Made by a program: the position numbers and the translations under genes | NCBI GenBank assembly: GCA_964496575.1 | Contig: CAZCAC010000019.1 | Location: 1-64,000 of the forward strand | Length of the DNA: 64,000 nt | Direction: 5' to 3' | DNA from: CAZCAC01 sp964496575 | GTDB taxonomy: Bacteria > Planctomycetota > UBA1135 > GCA-002686595 | The notes under the pieces: model-generated | Database searches by the model: none | What the model saw: only the letters and a program-made list of their open reading frames with translations | What the model was told of the DNA's origin: nothing | Part shown: piece by piece, positions 54,001-60,612 of the stretch | Layout of the letters: the number at the start of each line of letters is the position of its first letter | How positions within the stretch are numbered: position 1 is the stretch's first letter

Positions 54001-54692
54001 TCTGCTGACTCGTTGACGTCGGTCTGCTCGCCCCAGGTCTCCGGGGAAGCGCTGGGCAGGTCGCAGTACCAGTCGTAGAAGGAGAGGTTCGCGCCTCCCA
54101 TCAGCTGCAACATTCGCGAACCGGCGGCGTAGCTGAGCATCGACATGGCGGGGATCGGCGAGAAGCCGGTGATGCGGTCCGGTCCGTGATCCTTGATGGT
54201 CTGGATCATCGAAGCGGAGATCAGCTCCAGCACCGTATCCCAGCTGGCCCGGCGCAGCCCGCCCTTGCCGCGAGCGCGCTGATAACGCGCGCGTTTCGCC
54301 GGATCGCTCATCAGCGAGCGCCAGGCATCGACCGGGTCGTCGTGTTCAGCCTTGGCGGTTTTCCACAGATCGAGCAGGGCACCGCGGATGTAGGGGTACT
54401 TGACCCGCAGCGGACTGTAGAGGTACCAGGAGTAGGAGATCCCACGCTGACAACCTCGGGGCTCGTAAGGCGGAAGCTCAGCGACGAGGCGCGGGTAATC
54501 GAGCGCCTGCATCTCCCAGGCGACGATCCCGTCCTTGACGTGGATGTTCCACGAACAGGAGCCGGTGCAGTTCACGCCGTGCGTGCTTCGCACCACACGG
54601 TCGTGTTGCCAGCGGTTCCTGTAGAACTCCTCCCAGGAACGAGTCATGGGACTGACCTGGTCGAGGATGTAGGGATTCTTGCCGTTGTTCAT
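51069..54692 (-). CDS. narG: Nitrate reductase alpha subunit (NarG-type, cytoplasm-facing)
   Basis: Catalytic molybdenum subunit of 1,207 residues. FS0 cluster ligands are HGVNCTGSC with the later CQRG Cys, and the Mo-bis-MGD Asp lies in YDWYCDLPSASPETWGEQTD. Nitrate-entry and cofactor segments (MGSNLNMTRTPDVHF, INHWYHANLMYRASIH) match the E. coli NarG family. There is no twin-arginine signal, so it faces the cytoplasm. It begins 3 nt after the diheme cytochrome and is followed by narH. Nitrate reductase is the default reading. Some cytoplasm-facing nitrite oxidoreductases share this family, so direction is not certain. Confidence 0.92.
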   Translation of the reverse strand: MNNGKNPYILDQVSPMTRSWEEFYRNRWQHDRVVRSTHGVNCTGSCSWNIHVKDGIVAWEMQALDYPRLVAELPPYEPRGCQRGISYSWYLYSPLRVKYPYIRGALLDLWKTAKAEHDDPVDAWRSLMSDPAKRARYQRARGKGGLRRASWDTVLELISASMIQTIKDHGPDRITGFSPIPAMSMLSYAAGSRMLQLMGGANLSFYDWYCDLPSASPETWGEQTDVNESADWFNAKFLAVMGSNLNMTRTPDVHFAAEARQNGTKMVVFAPDFNQVAKYADEWISLNAGQDGAWWMAVNHVILKEFHHEQQNEFFLDYVRQFSDSPFLVELTEDGGCWKAGQLLRAGRVEKYAQEQHGEWKFLQWDRGDDRVKMPMGSSGHRWGEEQGKWNLKPEDGLDGSPIDAELTFLEKNDSVVQVKFDDFGECEDRLRGVPVRTVETADGPVKVATVYDLLMAQYGVGRGLDGEYPEDYDTDAVYTPAWAERYTGISRDTLIRFSREWASTAAATGGKCTVIIGAGINHWYHANLMYRASIHAMVLCGCIGTNGGGLAHYVGQEKLAPGESWGSVALAKDWYGPSRLANGPSWHYVHSDQWRYERSSRDYHTVPQDQPEDNIVDGHTIDTNIRAVRSGWLPFYPQFDRNPIDLVTEAESAGQDPVDFVVDRLKSRELKFAIEKPDAEECWPRVWFIWRGNALMSSAKGHEYFLHHYLGTHTNRIAEETAQDTVRDVEWAEKGAAGKMDLVVDLNFRMDTSALYSDIILPAATWYEKADLNSTDMHAFIHPLSEAVPPCWESKSDWDIFKAISRKFSEMATKHLPGKTKDLVAVPLAHDSPGEIAQTDMRSWIDGDIEAIPGKTMPGLKVVERDYTRLYDQFCSFGRNVRENGLGAHGTHYHVQDVYDEALTDSPVHYFDDEPHPSLAEAEYAANTVLRFASVTNGELAYRSYENMEKKTGLKLTDLAEGTRDSRATYQDLQTRPHRLLNSPMWSGLVTKGRAYAPFTYNREKLVPWRTLTGRQHLYLDHPGYIQYGEHLPTYKPKPRPAEYADLTFSKQEGKTIMLNYLTPHGKWHIHSTYGDNQRMCTLSRGVEPFWMNPKDAEEVDVVDNDWVEVHNDHGVVVTRAAVSARIPRGICIVYHSPERTYSVPKSPLRGNRRAGGHNSLTRTRLKPNLMVGGYGQFTYHFNYWGPTGCNRDTHILVRKLPKLTW

Positions 54693-54695
54693 GGC

Positions 54696-55562
54696 TCAGT
54701 GATTGGCAACCAGGGGGCGGCGGACCGCACGAAAGCGACCTCTCCAGATGAGATCGGCGATGATCAGCAGAAGCGCGGCGAGGCCGATCCCGGCCAGCAC
54801 GAACTCCAGCGTGGAGCTCTCGGCTTCCTGCTCGCCGCTCTCCGCGGCGTCCTTCAGGAAGGCGAGCAGGGCGAGGATCTCCTCGGACTCGAGGTTCTTG
54901 TTCTTGAAGACCGGACGCATCGGCAGGACCGGCGGCGCGGAAAGCCAGGCGCCGAGCACCTTGCGTCCTTCCAGACGCGCAAACGCGGCGGTCAGGTCGG
55001 GCCCCAGGCGGCCCCCACCGAAGCCGGCGAGGCCTTCCACGGTGTGACAGGAGACGCACGCGGGTGCGCCCTCGGCGAAGCTCTTCGTGCCCAGGAAGTA
55101 CTCGCGACCGTCGGCGATGTCCTTCTCCGTCAGGGCCCGGTCGCTCAGCTGCAGGCCGATGAAGCGTGACTTCTCCAGGGTCGACTCGTAGTCGATCAGG
55201 TCGATCAGCTTGCCAGCCAGCTCGTCGTCCATACCGACGATGGTGGTCATCACCGTCCGGCCACCCGCCTCCTGGAAGAGCTCCACGGCGCGTGGATCGC
55301 CGCTCTCGATCATCCCCTCCGGGTCCTTGATGAAGCGGATCAGCCAGTCCCTCTCATCGATCTGAGAGACGTTCTTCAGGTCGGGGCCGGTGAGCACGCC
55401 GCCGCCGATGGTGTGACAGCTGGCGCACTCCTGGGCGAAGAACTCGATCGTGTCCTCTGCCGGGGGATCGAGCTCCGGCGGGTCCTGGGACGCCTGGAGC
55501 GGCAGCCCGACGAGGACGGGAAGCGTGAGCAGTGAGACTAGCAGTCGCTTGGTCGCAGGCAC
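54696..55562 (-). CDS. Membrane-anchored diheme cytochrome c at the head of the nar operon
   Basis: Exported diheme cytochrome c of 288 residues starting at GTG 55562, 7 nt after a textbook AAAGGAGGT site. Signal peptide RLLVSLLTLPVLVGLPLQA. Heme sites are CASCH and CVSCH, and a C-terminal membrane helix (LEFVLAGIGLAALLLIIADLIW) tethers it. It lies 3 nt before narG, so it is co-translated with nitrate reductase. It could connect Alternative Complex III with a high-potential partner on the periplasmic side. In Thermus and Nitrobacter nar/nxr operons a cytochrome gene is also placed here (recalled, not searched). Confidence 0.9.
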   Translation of the reverse strand: MPATKRLLVSLLTLPVLVGLPLQASQDPPELDPPAEDTIEFFAQECASCHTIGGGVLTGPDLKNVSQIDERDWLIRFIKDPEGMIESGDPRAVELFQEAGGRTVMTTIVGMDDELAGKLIDLIDYESTLEKSRFIGLQLSDRALTEKDIADGREYFLGTKSFAEGAPACVSCHTVEGLAGFGGGRLGPDLTAAFARLEGRKVLGAWLSAPPVLPMRPVFKNKNLESEEILALLAFLKDAAESGEQEAESSTLEFVLAGIGLAALLLIIADLIWRGRFRAVRRPLVANH

Positions 55563-55569
55563 GGGAGGG

Positions 55570-55578
55570 ACCTCCTTT
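55570..55578 (-). promoter_or_regulatory. Strong ribosome-binding site of the diheme cytochrome gene
   Basis: AAAGGAGGT is fully complementary to the 16S rRNA 3' end and lies 7 nt before the GTG at 55562. It decides the start: an upstream in-frame start at 55640 lies before the sigma-54 promoter and is not supported. Confidence 0.75.
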
Positions 55579-55594
55579 GGGTGTACCCGTCTCG

Positions 55595-55610
55595 TGCAAG
55601 AGCTGTGCCG
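55595..55610 (-). promoter_or_regulatory. Sigma-54 promoter of the cytochrome c-nar operon
   Basis: On the minus strand the sequence reads CGGCAC, AGCTC, TTGCA, against the sigma-54 consensus TGGCAC-N5-TTGCA; only the first base differs. The GG and GC pairs are 10 nt apart as required. Transcription would start near 55585, giving a short leader before the ribosome site. It is directly downstream of the sigma-54 response regulator gene. Confidence 0.75.
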
Positions 55611-55687
55611 AGGCACGCCGAGCTTCGCGACAGGCAACACAAACCACCGTCACGACGGGGTTTCCCGCGCGTCTCGAGCTCGACGTG

Positions 55688-55718
55688 GCTCGGCCGAGCG
55701 CTCCGAGTGCATACTCGG
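55688..55718. promoter_or_regulatory. Candidate upstream activator sites (inverted repeats)
   Basis: Two inverted repeats lie about 100-135 nt upstream of the predicted start: a perfect palindrome GCTCGGCCGAGC (55688-55699), and CCGAGT-GCAT-ACTCGG (55703-55718). The position is right for an NtrC-type activator. They could instead be part of a terminator for the response regulator gene, which ends at 55752. The second repeat shares its central TGCATA with one upstream of narK-doxX. Confidence 0.45.
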
Positions 55719-55751
55719 CTAAGCAGCCCGACCGACGCTGTATGCGGTGCT

Positions 55752-57158
55752 CTACTCGTTCAGGAAGCGGCTCCGATCGATGTCCAGCTGGCGCATGATC
55801 CGCTGGAATGCGGCCCGCGTGAGTCCACACCGTTGCGCCGCGTGAGACACGTTGCCCCCCACCGCCTCGAGAGCCCGCTGGACGAATTCCCGCTGAAAAC
55901 GCTCGATTGCGCGCTGCTTGCTCTCGTCGTACTGGGGCGATTCCTCGGCCTCGGGAGTATTCCACGGCGAAGTGGTCAGCCCCAGATGATGCGGCCGAAT
56001 CCGGCCGTCGAGGCTAACGATCACTGCGCGCTGGATGGCGTTCTGGAGCTCGCGTACGTTTCCCTGCCAGTCGTGGCCCAGCAACGCATCCAGCGCCCCC
56101 TGAGTCAGCCTCGGCTGGATGGCGTCGGGGCCCAGGCAATCGCGGGAAGCCCGAGCCAGGAACTTCATCGCCAGCGGCTCGATGTCGCCGGGTCGTTCGC
56201 GCAAGGGCGGGACGTGCACTCGCACCACGCCCAGCCGGTAGAAGAGATCCTCGCGGAACTCATCCTTGCGGACCATCGCCTCCAGGTCACGGTTCGTGGC
56301 GGCGACCAGCCGGAATTCCACCGATACGTCGCGGGAGGCCCCGACGGGGCGGATCTGCTTCTCCTGGAGGACGCGGAGGATCTTCCCCTGGAAGGACTTC
56401 GACATCGAGGAGACCTCGTCGAGGAAGACCGTCCCCCCTTCAGCCTCGCGGAAGATCCCCTTTCGATCGCGATCCGCCCCGGTGAACGAGCCGCGCACGT
56501 GGCCGAAGAGCTCCGACTCGAGCAGGGTGTCCGACAGGGCCGCGGCGTTGACCGCCAGGAACGGTTTGGAGGCAACGGCGCTGCGCTCGTGAATGGCGCA
56601 AGCGATGACGTCCTTGCCGCACCCGCTCTCCCCCTCGATCAGGACCGGCACCGGGCTCTTCGCCACGCGAGTGACGAGTTCCATGACCCGCTGCATCACC
56701 GGATCTCGGGAAACCAATCCCGCCCCCCGATCGCAACCATGCTCCACCTTTCGGCGAGCGAGGATCTGCCGGCCGATCCGGCTGACCAGGTTCAGCACTT
56801 CCTGGTTGTCGAACGGCTTGGTCATGAAGTGCGCGGCGCCTCCGTGCAGGCACGAAACGGCACCCTGGATCGTGCCGAAGCCGGTGAGGACCACGACCTC
56901 CACCGCGGGCATGCGCTCCTTGATCGCCGCGAGCAGCTCGGTCCCCGACATCTTCGGCATCATCAGGTCGGTGAGCACGATATCGATCGCGTTGCTCTCC
57001 GCCTTCCGCAACCCTTCTTCTCCATCCGCGGCCACGGAGACGTCCGCTCCCAGGCCGGAGATCAGCTTGCGTAGACCGAAACGGATGTCCGCCTCATCGT
57101 CGACGACGAGCACCTCGAGGCCGGATAGATCCGCGCACTCTCCGCCGACGGGTTTCAA
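55752..57158 (-). CDS. NtrC-family sigma-54 response regulator
   Basis: Response regulator of 468 residues. Receiver domain with phosphoacceptor Asp64 (VLTDLMMPKMSG) and acidic pair at 20-21. AAA+ domain with Walker A GESGCGKD (176-183), sigma-54 contact loop GSFTGA (223-228; most members have GAFTGA) and Walker B GTVFLDEV. C-terminal Fis-type helix-turn-helix (VQRALEAVGGNVSHAAQRCGLTRAAFQRIMRQLDI). It overlaps the sensor kinase by 4 nt and precedes a sigma-54 promoter of the cytochrome-nar operon, so it is the likely activator of that operon. Confidence 0.95.
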   Translation of the reverse strand: MKPVGGECADLSGLEVLVVDDEADIRFGLRKLISGLGADVSVAADGEEGLRKAESNAIDIVLTDLMMPKMSGTELLAAIKERMPAVEVVVLTGFGTIQGAVSCLHGGAAHFMTKPFDNQEVLNLVSRIGRQILARRKVEHGCDRGAGLVSRDPVMQRVMELVTRVAKSPVPVLIEGESGCGKDVIACAIHERSAVASKPFLAVNAAALSDTLLESELFGHVRGSFTGADRDRKGIFREAEGGTVFLDEVSSMSKSFQGKILRVLQEKQIRPVGASRDVSVEFRLVAATNRDLEAMVRKDEFREDLFYRLGVVRVHVPPLRERPGDIEPLAMKFLARASRDCLGPDAIQPRLTQGALDALLGHDWQGNVRELQNAIQRAVIVSLDGRIRPHHLGLTTSPWNTPEAEESPQYDESKQRAIERFQREFVQRALEAVGGNVSHAAQRCGLTRAAFQRIMRQLDIDRSRFLNE

Positions 57159-59440
57159 GCCTCGCCCTCCTGGTGGATTCTCAGTCGCACGCTGAACACC
57201 GTCCCATGCTCATCGGTCCTGGTCAATTCCAGACGTCCCCCCTGCATCTCGGCGATCCGGCGCGAGGTGGGCAATCCCAGCCCTGTGCCCTCGCCTCGGG
57301 GTTTGGTGGTGAAGAAGGGGCGGAAGATCTGGGCGCGAACGTCCGGGGGAATTCCAGGGCCGTCGTCGGCGATCTCGACCGTGACCGCACCGTCTTCGAC
57401 GGCGACGGCCACCCGAACCACGCCTCCTTTCGGACCGATCGCCTGGATCGCATTGACGATCAGGTTGACGAAGATCTGCCGGATCTGCACCTCGTCACCG
57501 ACGACCTCCACCGGCTCGTCGGGAGCGTCGAGCTCCAGACTGACCGAGACTCGCTCGCGCAGCGGCCGGAGGAAGATCGACACGTCCTCGAGCAGGGCGC
57601 CAATGTCCGCCGAAACCACTTCCGGCGTGGTATCCGTGGCGTAGTCGAGCAAATCGCGAATCGTCCGCTTGCAGGTCTCCACGTTGCGCTGGATCACCTC
57701 CGAGCTCTCCAGGAGCTCTGGCGCGCTGACCAGCTCGTCGGCCAGCATCTGGTTGTACATGCTGATCGCCGCCAGCGGGTTGTTCAACTCGTGCGCCATC
57801 ACCGCCGCCACCTCGCCCAGCACCGCCAGGCGCTCCTGGTGGATCTGCTGCTCGTCCTGGTTGATCCGATCCGTCATGTCGCGGCTCACCAGCACCCGCC
57901 CCGACCGATCGGATGATTTCGAGACCAGGCGTGTGGTGTGGATCTCGTAGACTCCCCCCCTGATCTCCAGGGTGCACGATCGGGGCGGAGCGGTCGGATC
58001 GAAGACGCAGGCCATGCAGTTGCGCTCCGATTCCACGTGACGGTCGCAGTTGTGGTGGGAGGTGACCTGCGGGATCTCGGACCGGAACTGGTCGAGCAAC
58101 GGACGCGCGGCCTGATTGTGCACCACCGGCTGGCCGTGGCCGTCGAGCACGATCAGGCCGTCGCGCATCGACGAGATCACCGCGAAGAGCCGATCCCGTT
58201 CGAAGCCCAGCTCCCGCTGCCGTTCGCGCAGGTCCTCCGCGGTGTGCTCCAGCTTGCCGGTCCGCTCCTCGATCGCTTCGGCCATCATGTTGAAGGAATG
58301 CCCCAGCTCTCCGATCTCATCCGTGGAGTCCACCTCGACACGCGCCCGGAAATCGCCGTCCTTGATACACCTCGCCGCGGCGGCGAGCTCCAGCAGGGGG
58401 CGCGCCAGGAAGCGCATGGGGAAGTACAGGAGTACGCTGGCGATGGCGGTGAGGATGATGCCGAAAGCGATGAAGCGACTCTGCAAGCCGCTGATCGCCG
58501 CGAGGGCGCTCTGCGTGACCAGGTCGACCTGTACCCTCCAGCCGTTGGTCGGGATCGGCAGGGAGCGCGAGCGAATCTCCGTCCCGCGGGGCGTGAACGC
58601 CCGCTCCACCTGGTCGCCCTCGTCGGCGGAGCTGAGCTCCAGCCCGTAGCCGGAGAGGACCAGCGGCGATTCGGGACTCGGCCCCCCCGGAGATGTCAGC
58701 GAGCTGTCGAGGCGCAGGTGAGATTCGGCTCGGTCGATCAGCTGGAGGGTCACGCGCCCTTCCTCACCCTCGACATCCGAACCGGCGAAGCGCAGCGCCC
58801 GGACGATCCAGACCCCCGGGTGCACCCACGATACGAGGTGTCCCAGTCGCTCTCCGCCGGTCACGCTGAGGAGTGGAGTGCCGATCGCCAGACGGGGCAG
58901 CCCCCCCGGCTCGGTCGATGGAACGAGGCCGCTGAACCAGGCCTTCCCGGAGAGCGCACCGTCCCGGAATTCGGCCAGGATCTCCGCCGGGGGAGGCTGC
59001 ACCGCGGCCAGCACCAGCTCTCCTTCCTCCGAGATCAGGCTCAGGTCGAGAAAGGCGGTCTCCAGGGGGATCTTGTTGGTCCGCAAATGATCGACCAGCT
59101 TCCGGCGCAGCTCCGCCGCCTCCTCCGGCGGCGGGTCGAAGAGCAGATCTCGCGTGTGCTCGCGGATCTTGCCGTCGGACGCGAAATCCTCGGTGCGCCG
59201 CGTCAGCATCTGTAGCTGCCCCTCGAGAGCGATCGCGCAGACCCCCGACTGATAGTCGAGCCGGGCGTTGATCTCCTTCTCCAGGGCGGACTTTGCCGTG
59301 CCCAACACGAGGTATCCGCCCACCCCGAACGCCAGCAGGCAGACGCTGACGAAGGTCAGGGCGAGCTTGAGTCGAACCGGAACCCAGTGGAGGGGGTCGC
59401 GCAGTGCCATGGAAACAGGAGAAGGCCAGGGGAAACGCAT
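57155..59440 (-). CDS. Membrane sensor histidine kinase with Cys-rich PAS domain
   Basis: Partner kinase of the sigma-54 regulator, about 761 residues. Two membrane helices (LTFVSVCLLAFGVGGYLVL and IAFGIILTAIASVLLYFPM) flank a periplasmic sensor domain of about 270 residues. A HAMP segment follows, then a PAS domain containing four cysteines (SHHNCDRH, NCMAC, RSC), then H-box MAHELNNPLAAIS, N-box NLIVNAIQAIG, and ATPase GDDGPGIPP-like ADDGPGIPP with GEGTGLGLPTSRR. The start is uncertain: ATG 59440 (AGGAG is only 1 nt away) or 59410. The Cys set may bind a metal or cluster and sense redox state or nitrogen oxides. It overlaps the regulator by 4 nt. Confidence 0.9.
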   Translation of the reverse strand: MRFPWPSPVSMALRDPLHWVPVRLKLALTFVSVCLLAFGVGGYLVLGTAKSALEKEINARLDYQSGVCAIALEGQLQMLTRRTEDFASDGKIREHTRDLLFDPPPEEAAELRRKLVDHLRTNKIPLETAFLDLSLISEEGELVLAAVQPPPAEILAEFRDGALSGKAWFSGLVPSTEPGGLPRLAIGTPLLSVTGGERLGHLVSWVHPGVWIVRALRFAGSDVEGEEGRVTLQLIDRAESHLRLDSSLTSPGGPSPESPLVLSGYGLELSSADEGDQVERAFTPRGTEIRSRSLPIPTNGWRVQVDLVTQSALAAISGLQSRFIAFGIILTAIASVLLYFPMRFLARPLLELAAAARCIKDGDFRARVEVDSTDEIGELGHSFNMMAEAIEERTGKLEHTAEDLRERQRELGFERDRLFAVISSMRDGLIVLDGHGQPVVHNQAARPLLDQFRSEIPQVTSHHNCDRHVESERNCMACVFDPTAPPRSCTLEIRGGVYEIHTTRLVSKSSDRSGRVLVSRDMTDRINQDEQQIHQERLAVLGEVAAVMAHELNNPLAAISMYNQMLADELVSAPELLESSEVIQRNVETCKRTIRDLLDYATDTTPEVVSADIGALLEDVSIFLRPLRERVSVSLELDAPDEPVEVVGDEVQIRQIFVNLIVNAIQAIGPKGGVVRVAVAVEDGAVTVEIADDGPGIPPDVRAQIFRPFFTTKPRGEGTGLGLPTSRRIAEMQGGRLELTRTDEHGTVFSVRLRIHQEGEA

Positions 59441-59698
59441 TCTCCTCTGGCGAGAATGGCAGCGCAAGGGATGCGGCGGTCGGCGGTGGGCGCCGACCGA
59501 CGAGGGCGGGGCGAGGCCTCGGTATCCGGCTCGACATCGTTTTCGACCGGCCCGAGGTTGATCTGGCTCCGCCCCTGCGCTGGAATATGAGACCAGCAGG
59601 TCTCCACAGCATCGACGGGGGCCGGTTTCTGCCCCCCCTCGGAGTGGGGAACAGCCCCGCCCCCGCGGTTACCAAGACGACGTGCACGGAGGTCGCAA

Positions 59699-60253
59699 GT
59701 GAACGCTATCGATATTCTCACCGCGGAACACGGCCTGATCCGCCAGTTCCTCGACAACCTGGCCATCGCCCTGGGCAAGATGGAGCGGGGGGAGAAGGTC
59801 CCCTTGCCTTTCTTCGAGCAGCTGGTCACGTTCTCTCGCGAGTTCGTGGACAAGTACCATCACGGCAAGGAAGAGCTCCAGATGTTCACCCTGCTGGCCC
59901 AGAAGGCCAGCGGTGATCTGGACACGGCCATCGCCGGGCTGCGCAACCAGCACGAGACCGGCCGCAATCACATAGCGGCGATCAACTTCGCGAAAGAAGG
60001 CTACGACCAGGGGAAGCAGGGGGAGATGGACACCCTGATCCAGCACCTGGCCGGCTACATCGCCATGCTGCGCAACCACATCAATCGTGAAGATCACCAC
60101 CTCTATCCGATGGCTCGCAGGGCGCTTACCCCTGATGAGATGGAGGGCTTGCTGGTCGAGTACCGGCGGATTGACGAGAAGGCTGGTGAGGACTTCTTCG
60201 CGATAAACCAGGAGCGCGTTCTGAAGATGGGATCGCTGCTCTCCGCCGGCTGA
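59699..60253 (+). CDS. Hemerythrin-like di-iron protein
   Basis: Cytoplasmic four-helix di-iron protein of 184 residues starting at a GTG 6 nt after GGAGGT. Ligand-like residues are H11 (TAEHGLIRQF), H54/H55 and E58/E59 (KYHHGKEELQMF), H85 (NQHETGRNH), H127 (LRNHINRED) and H133/H134 (HHLYPM). Such proteins bind oxygen or nitric oxide and can protect or repair Fe-S proteins. It is divergent from the sensor kinase and lies upstream of the narK-doxX gene, so a link to nitrate respiration or NO stress is likely but inferred. Confidence 0.88.
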   Translation: MNAIDILTAEHGLIRQFLDNLAIALGKMERGEKVPLPFFEQLVTFSREFVDKYHHGKEELQMFTLLAQKASGDLDTAIAGLRNQHETGRNHIAAINFAKEGYDQGKQGEMDTLIQHLAGYIAMLRNHINREDHHLYPMARRALTPDEMEGLLVEYRRIDEKAGEDFFAINQERVLKMGSLLSAG

Positions 60254-60259
60254 TCTCCG

Positions 60260-60293
60260 CTAGAGGTCCGGCCGGAAACGGCCAGACCTCTAG
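60260..60293 (+). terminator. Hairpin with GAAA tetraloop after the hemerythrin gene
   Basis: Arms CTAGAGGTCCGGCCG and CGGCCAGACCTCTAG pair over 15 positions with one mismatch, closed by a GAAA (GNRA) tetraloop, starting 7 nt after the hemerythrin stop. No T-run follows. It probably ends the transcript or stabilises its 3' end. Confidence 0.6.
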
Positions 60294-60448
60294 AATAATG
60301 TCAACACCGGCAGTGCTCCCGCGCCGCCGGCCGTGACACGGCCTCTCTGGCCGCGCCTTCAGCCTGCCCGGGGCGGGATCCGGATGAAGAGTCGCTTCCG
60401 GCCGCGGCATGCGCCGGGCTGGAGCCAAGGTGTGATCAGCACAATGCC

Positions 60449-60460
60449 CACTGCATAGTG
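60449..60460 (+). promoter_or_regulatory. Candidate activator site upstream of narK-doxX
   Basis: Inverted repeat CACT-GCAT-AGTG about 95-105 nt before the predicted sigma-54 start. Its central TGCATA and flanking symmetry match the repeat CCGAGT-GCAT-ACTCGG at 55703-55718. Joint consensus A-S-T-A-T-G-C-A-S-T on one strand. Confidence 0.35.
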
Positions 60461-60483
60461 CCGTACGCACCACTACGCGATGG

Positions 60484-60527
60484 GGACCCTCGCAGAGCCT
60501 TGAATGAGCTCCGGGGGTCCTTCTTTC
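60484..60527 (+). terminator. Hairpin followed by a T-rich tract, ahead of the sigma-54 promoter
   Basis: GGACCC (60484-60489) can pair with GGGTCC (60515-60520), with further internal GAGC/GCTC pairing, followed by TTCTTTCT. This looks like an intrinsic terminator that would block read-through from the hemerythrin side just before the new promoter. Confidence 0.4.
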
Positions 60528-60543
60528 TGGCATGCGGTTTGCG
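60528..60543 (+). promoter_or_regulatory. Sigma-54 promoter of narK-doxX
   Basis: TGGCAT, GCGGT, TTGCG against consensus TGGCAC-N5-TTGCA. GG and GC are 10 nt apart. Transcription would start near 60554, about 60 nt before the ATG. It is the second such promoter around the same sigma-54 regulator. Confidence 0.72.
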
Positions 60544-60612
60544 GTAGCTCCAGATCCAGCTCCTCGTCGGAGGATGAGCAGGGCCTGATAACCCCAAGAT
60601 CGGAGTGAGCGC

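Larger units (their letters stand above)
60294..60612 (+). other. 319-nt region upstream of narK-doxX
   Basis: The region holds the promoter and regulatory sites listed separately (60449-60460, 60484-60527, 60528-60543) and the ribosome site GGAG about 8 nt before the ATG. No small gene is visible in the remaining sequence. Confidence 0.5.

Noticed and set aside
60301..60612. FNR-type site (TTGAT-N4-ATCAA) upstream of narK-doxX
   Set aside because: No adequate match found; the TGATCAG near 60433 is too short and asymmetric.
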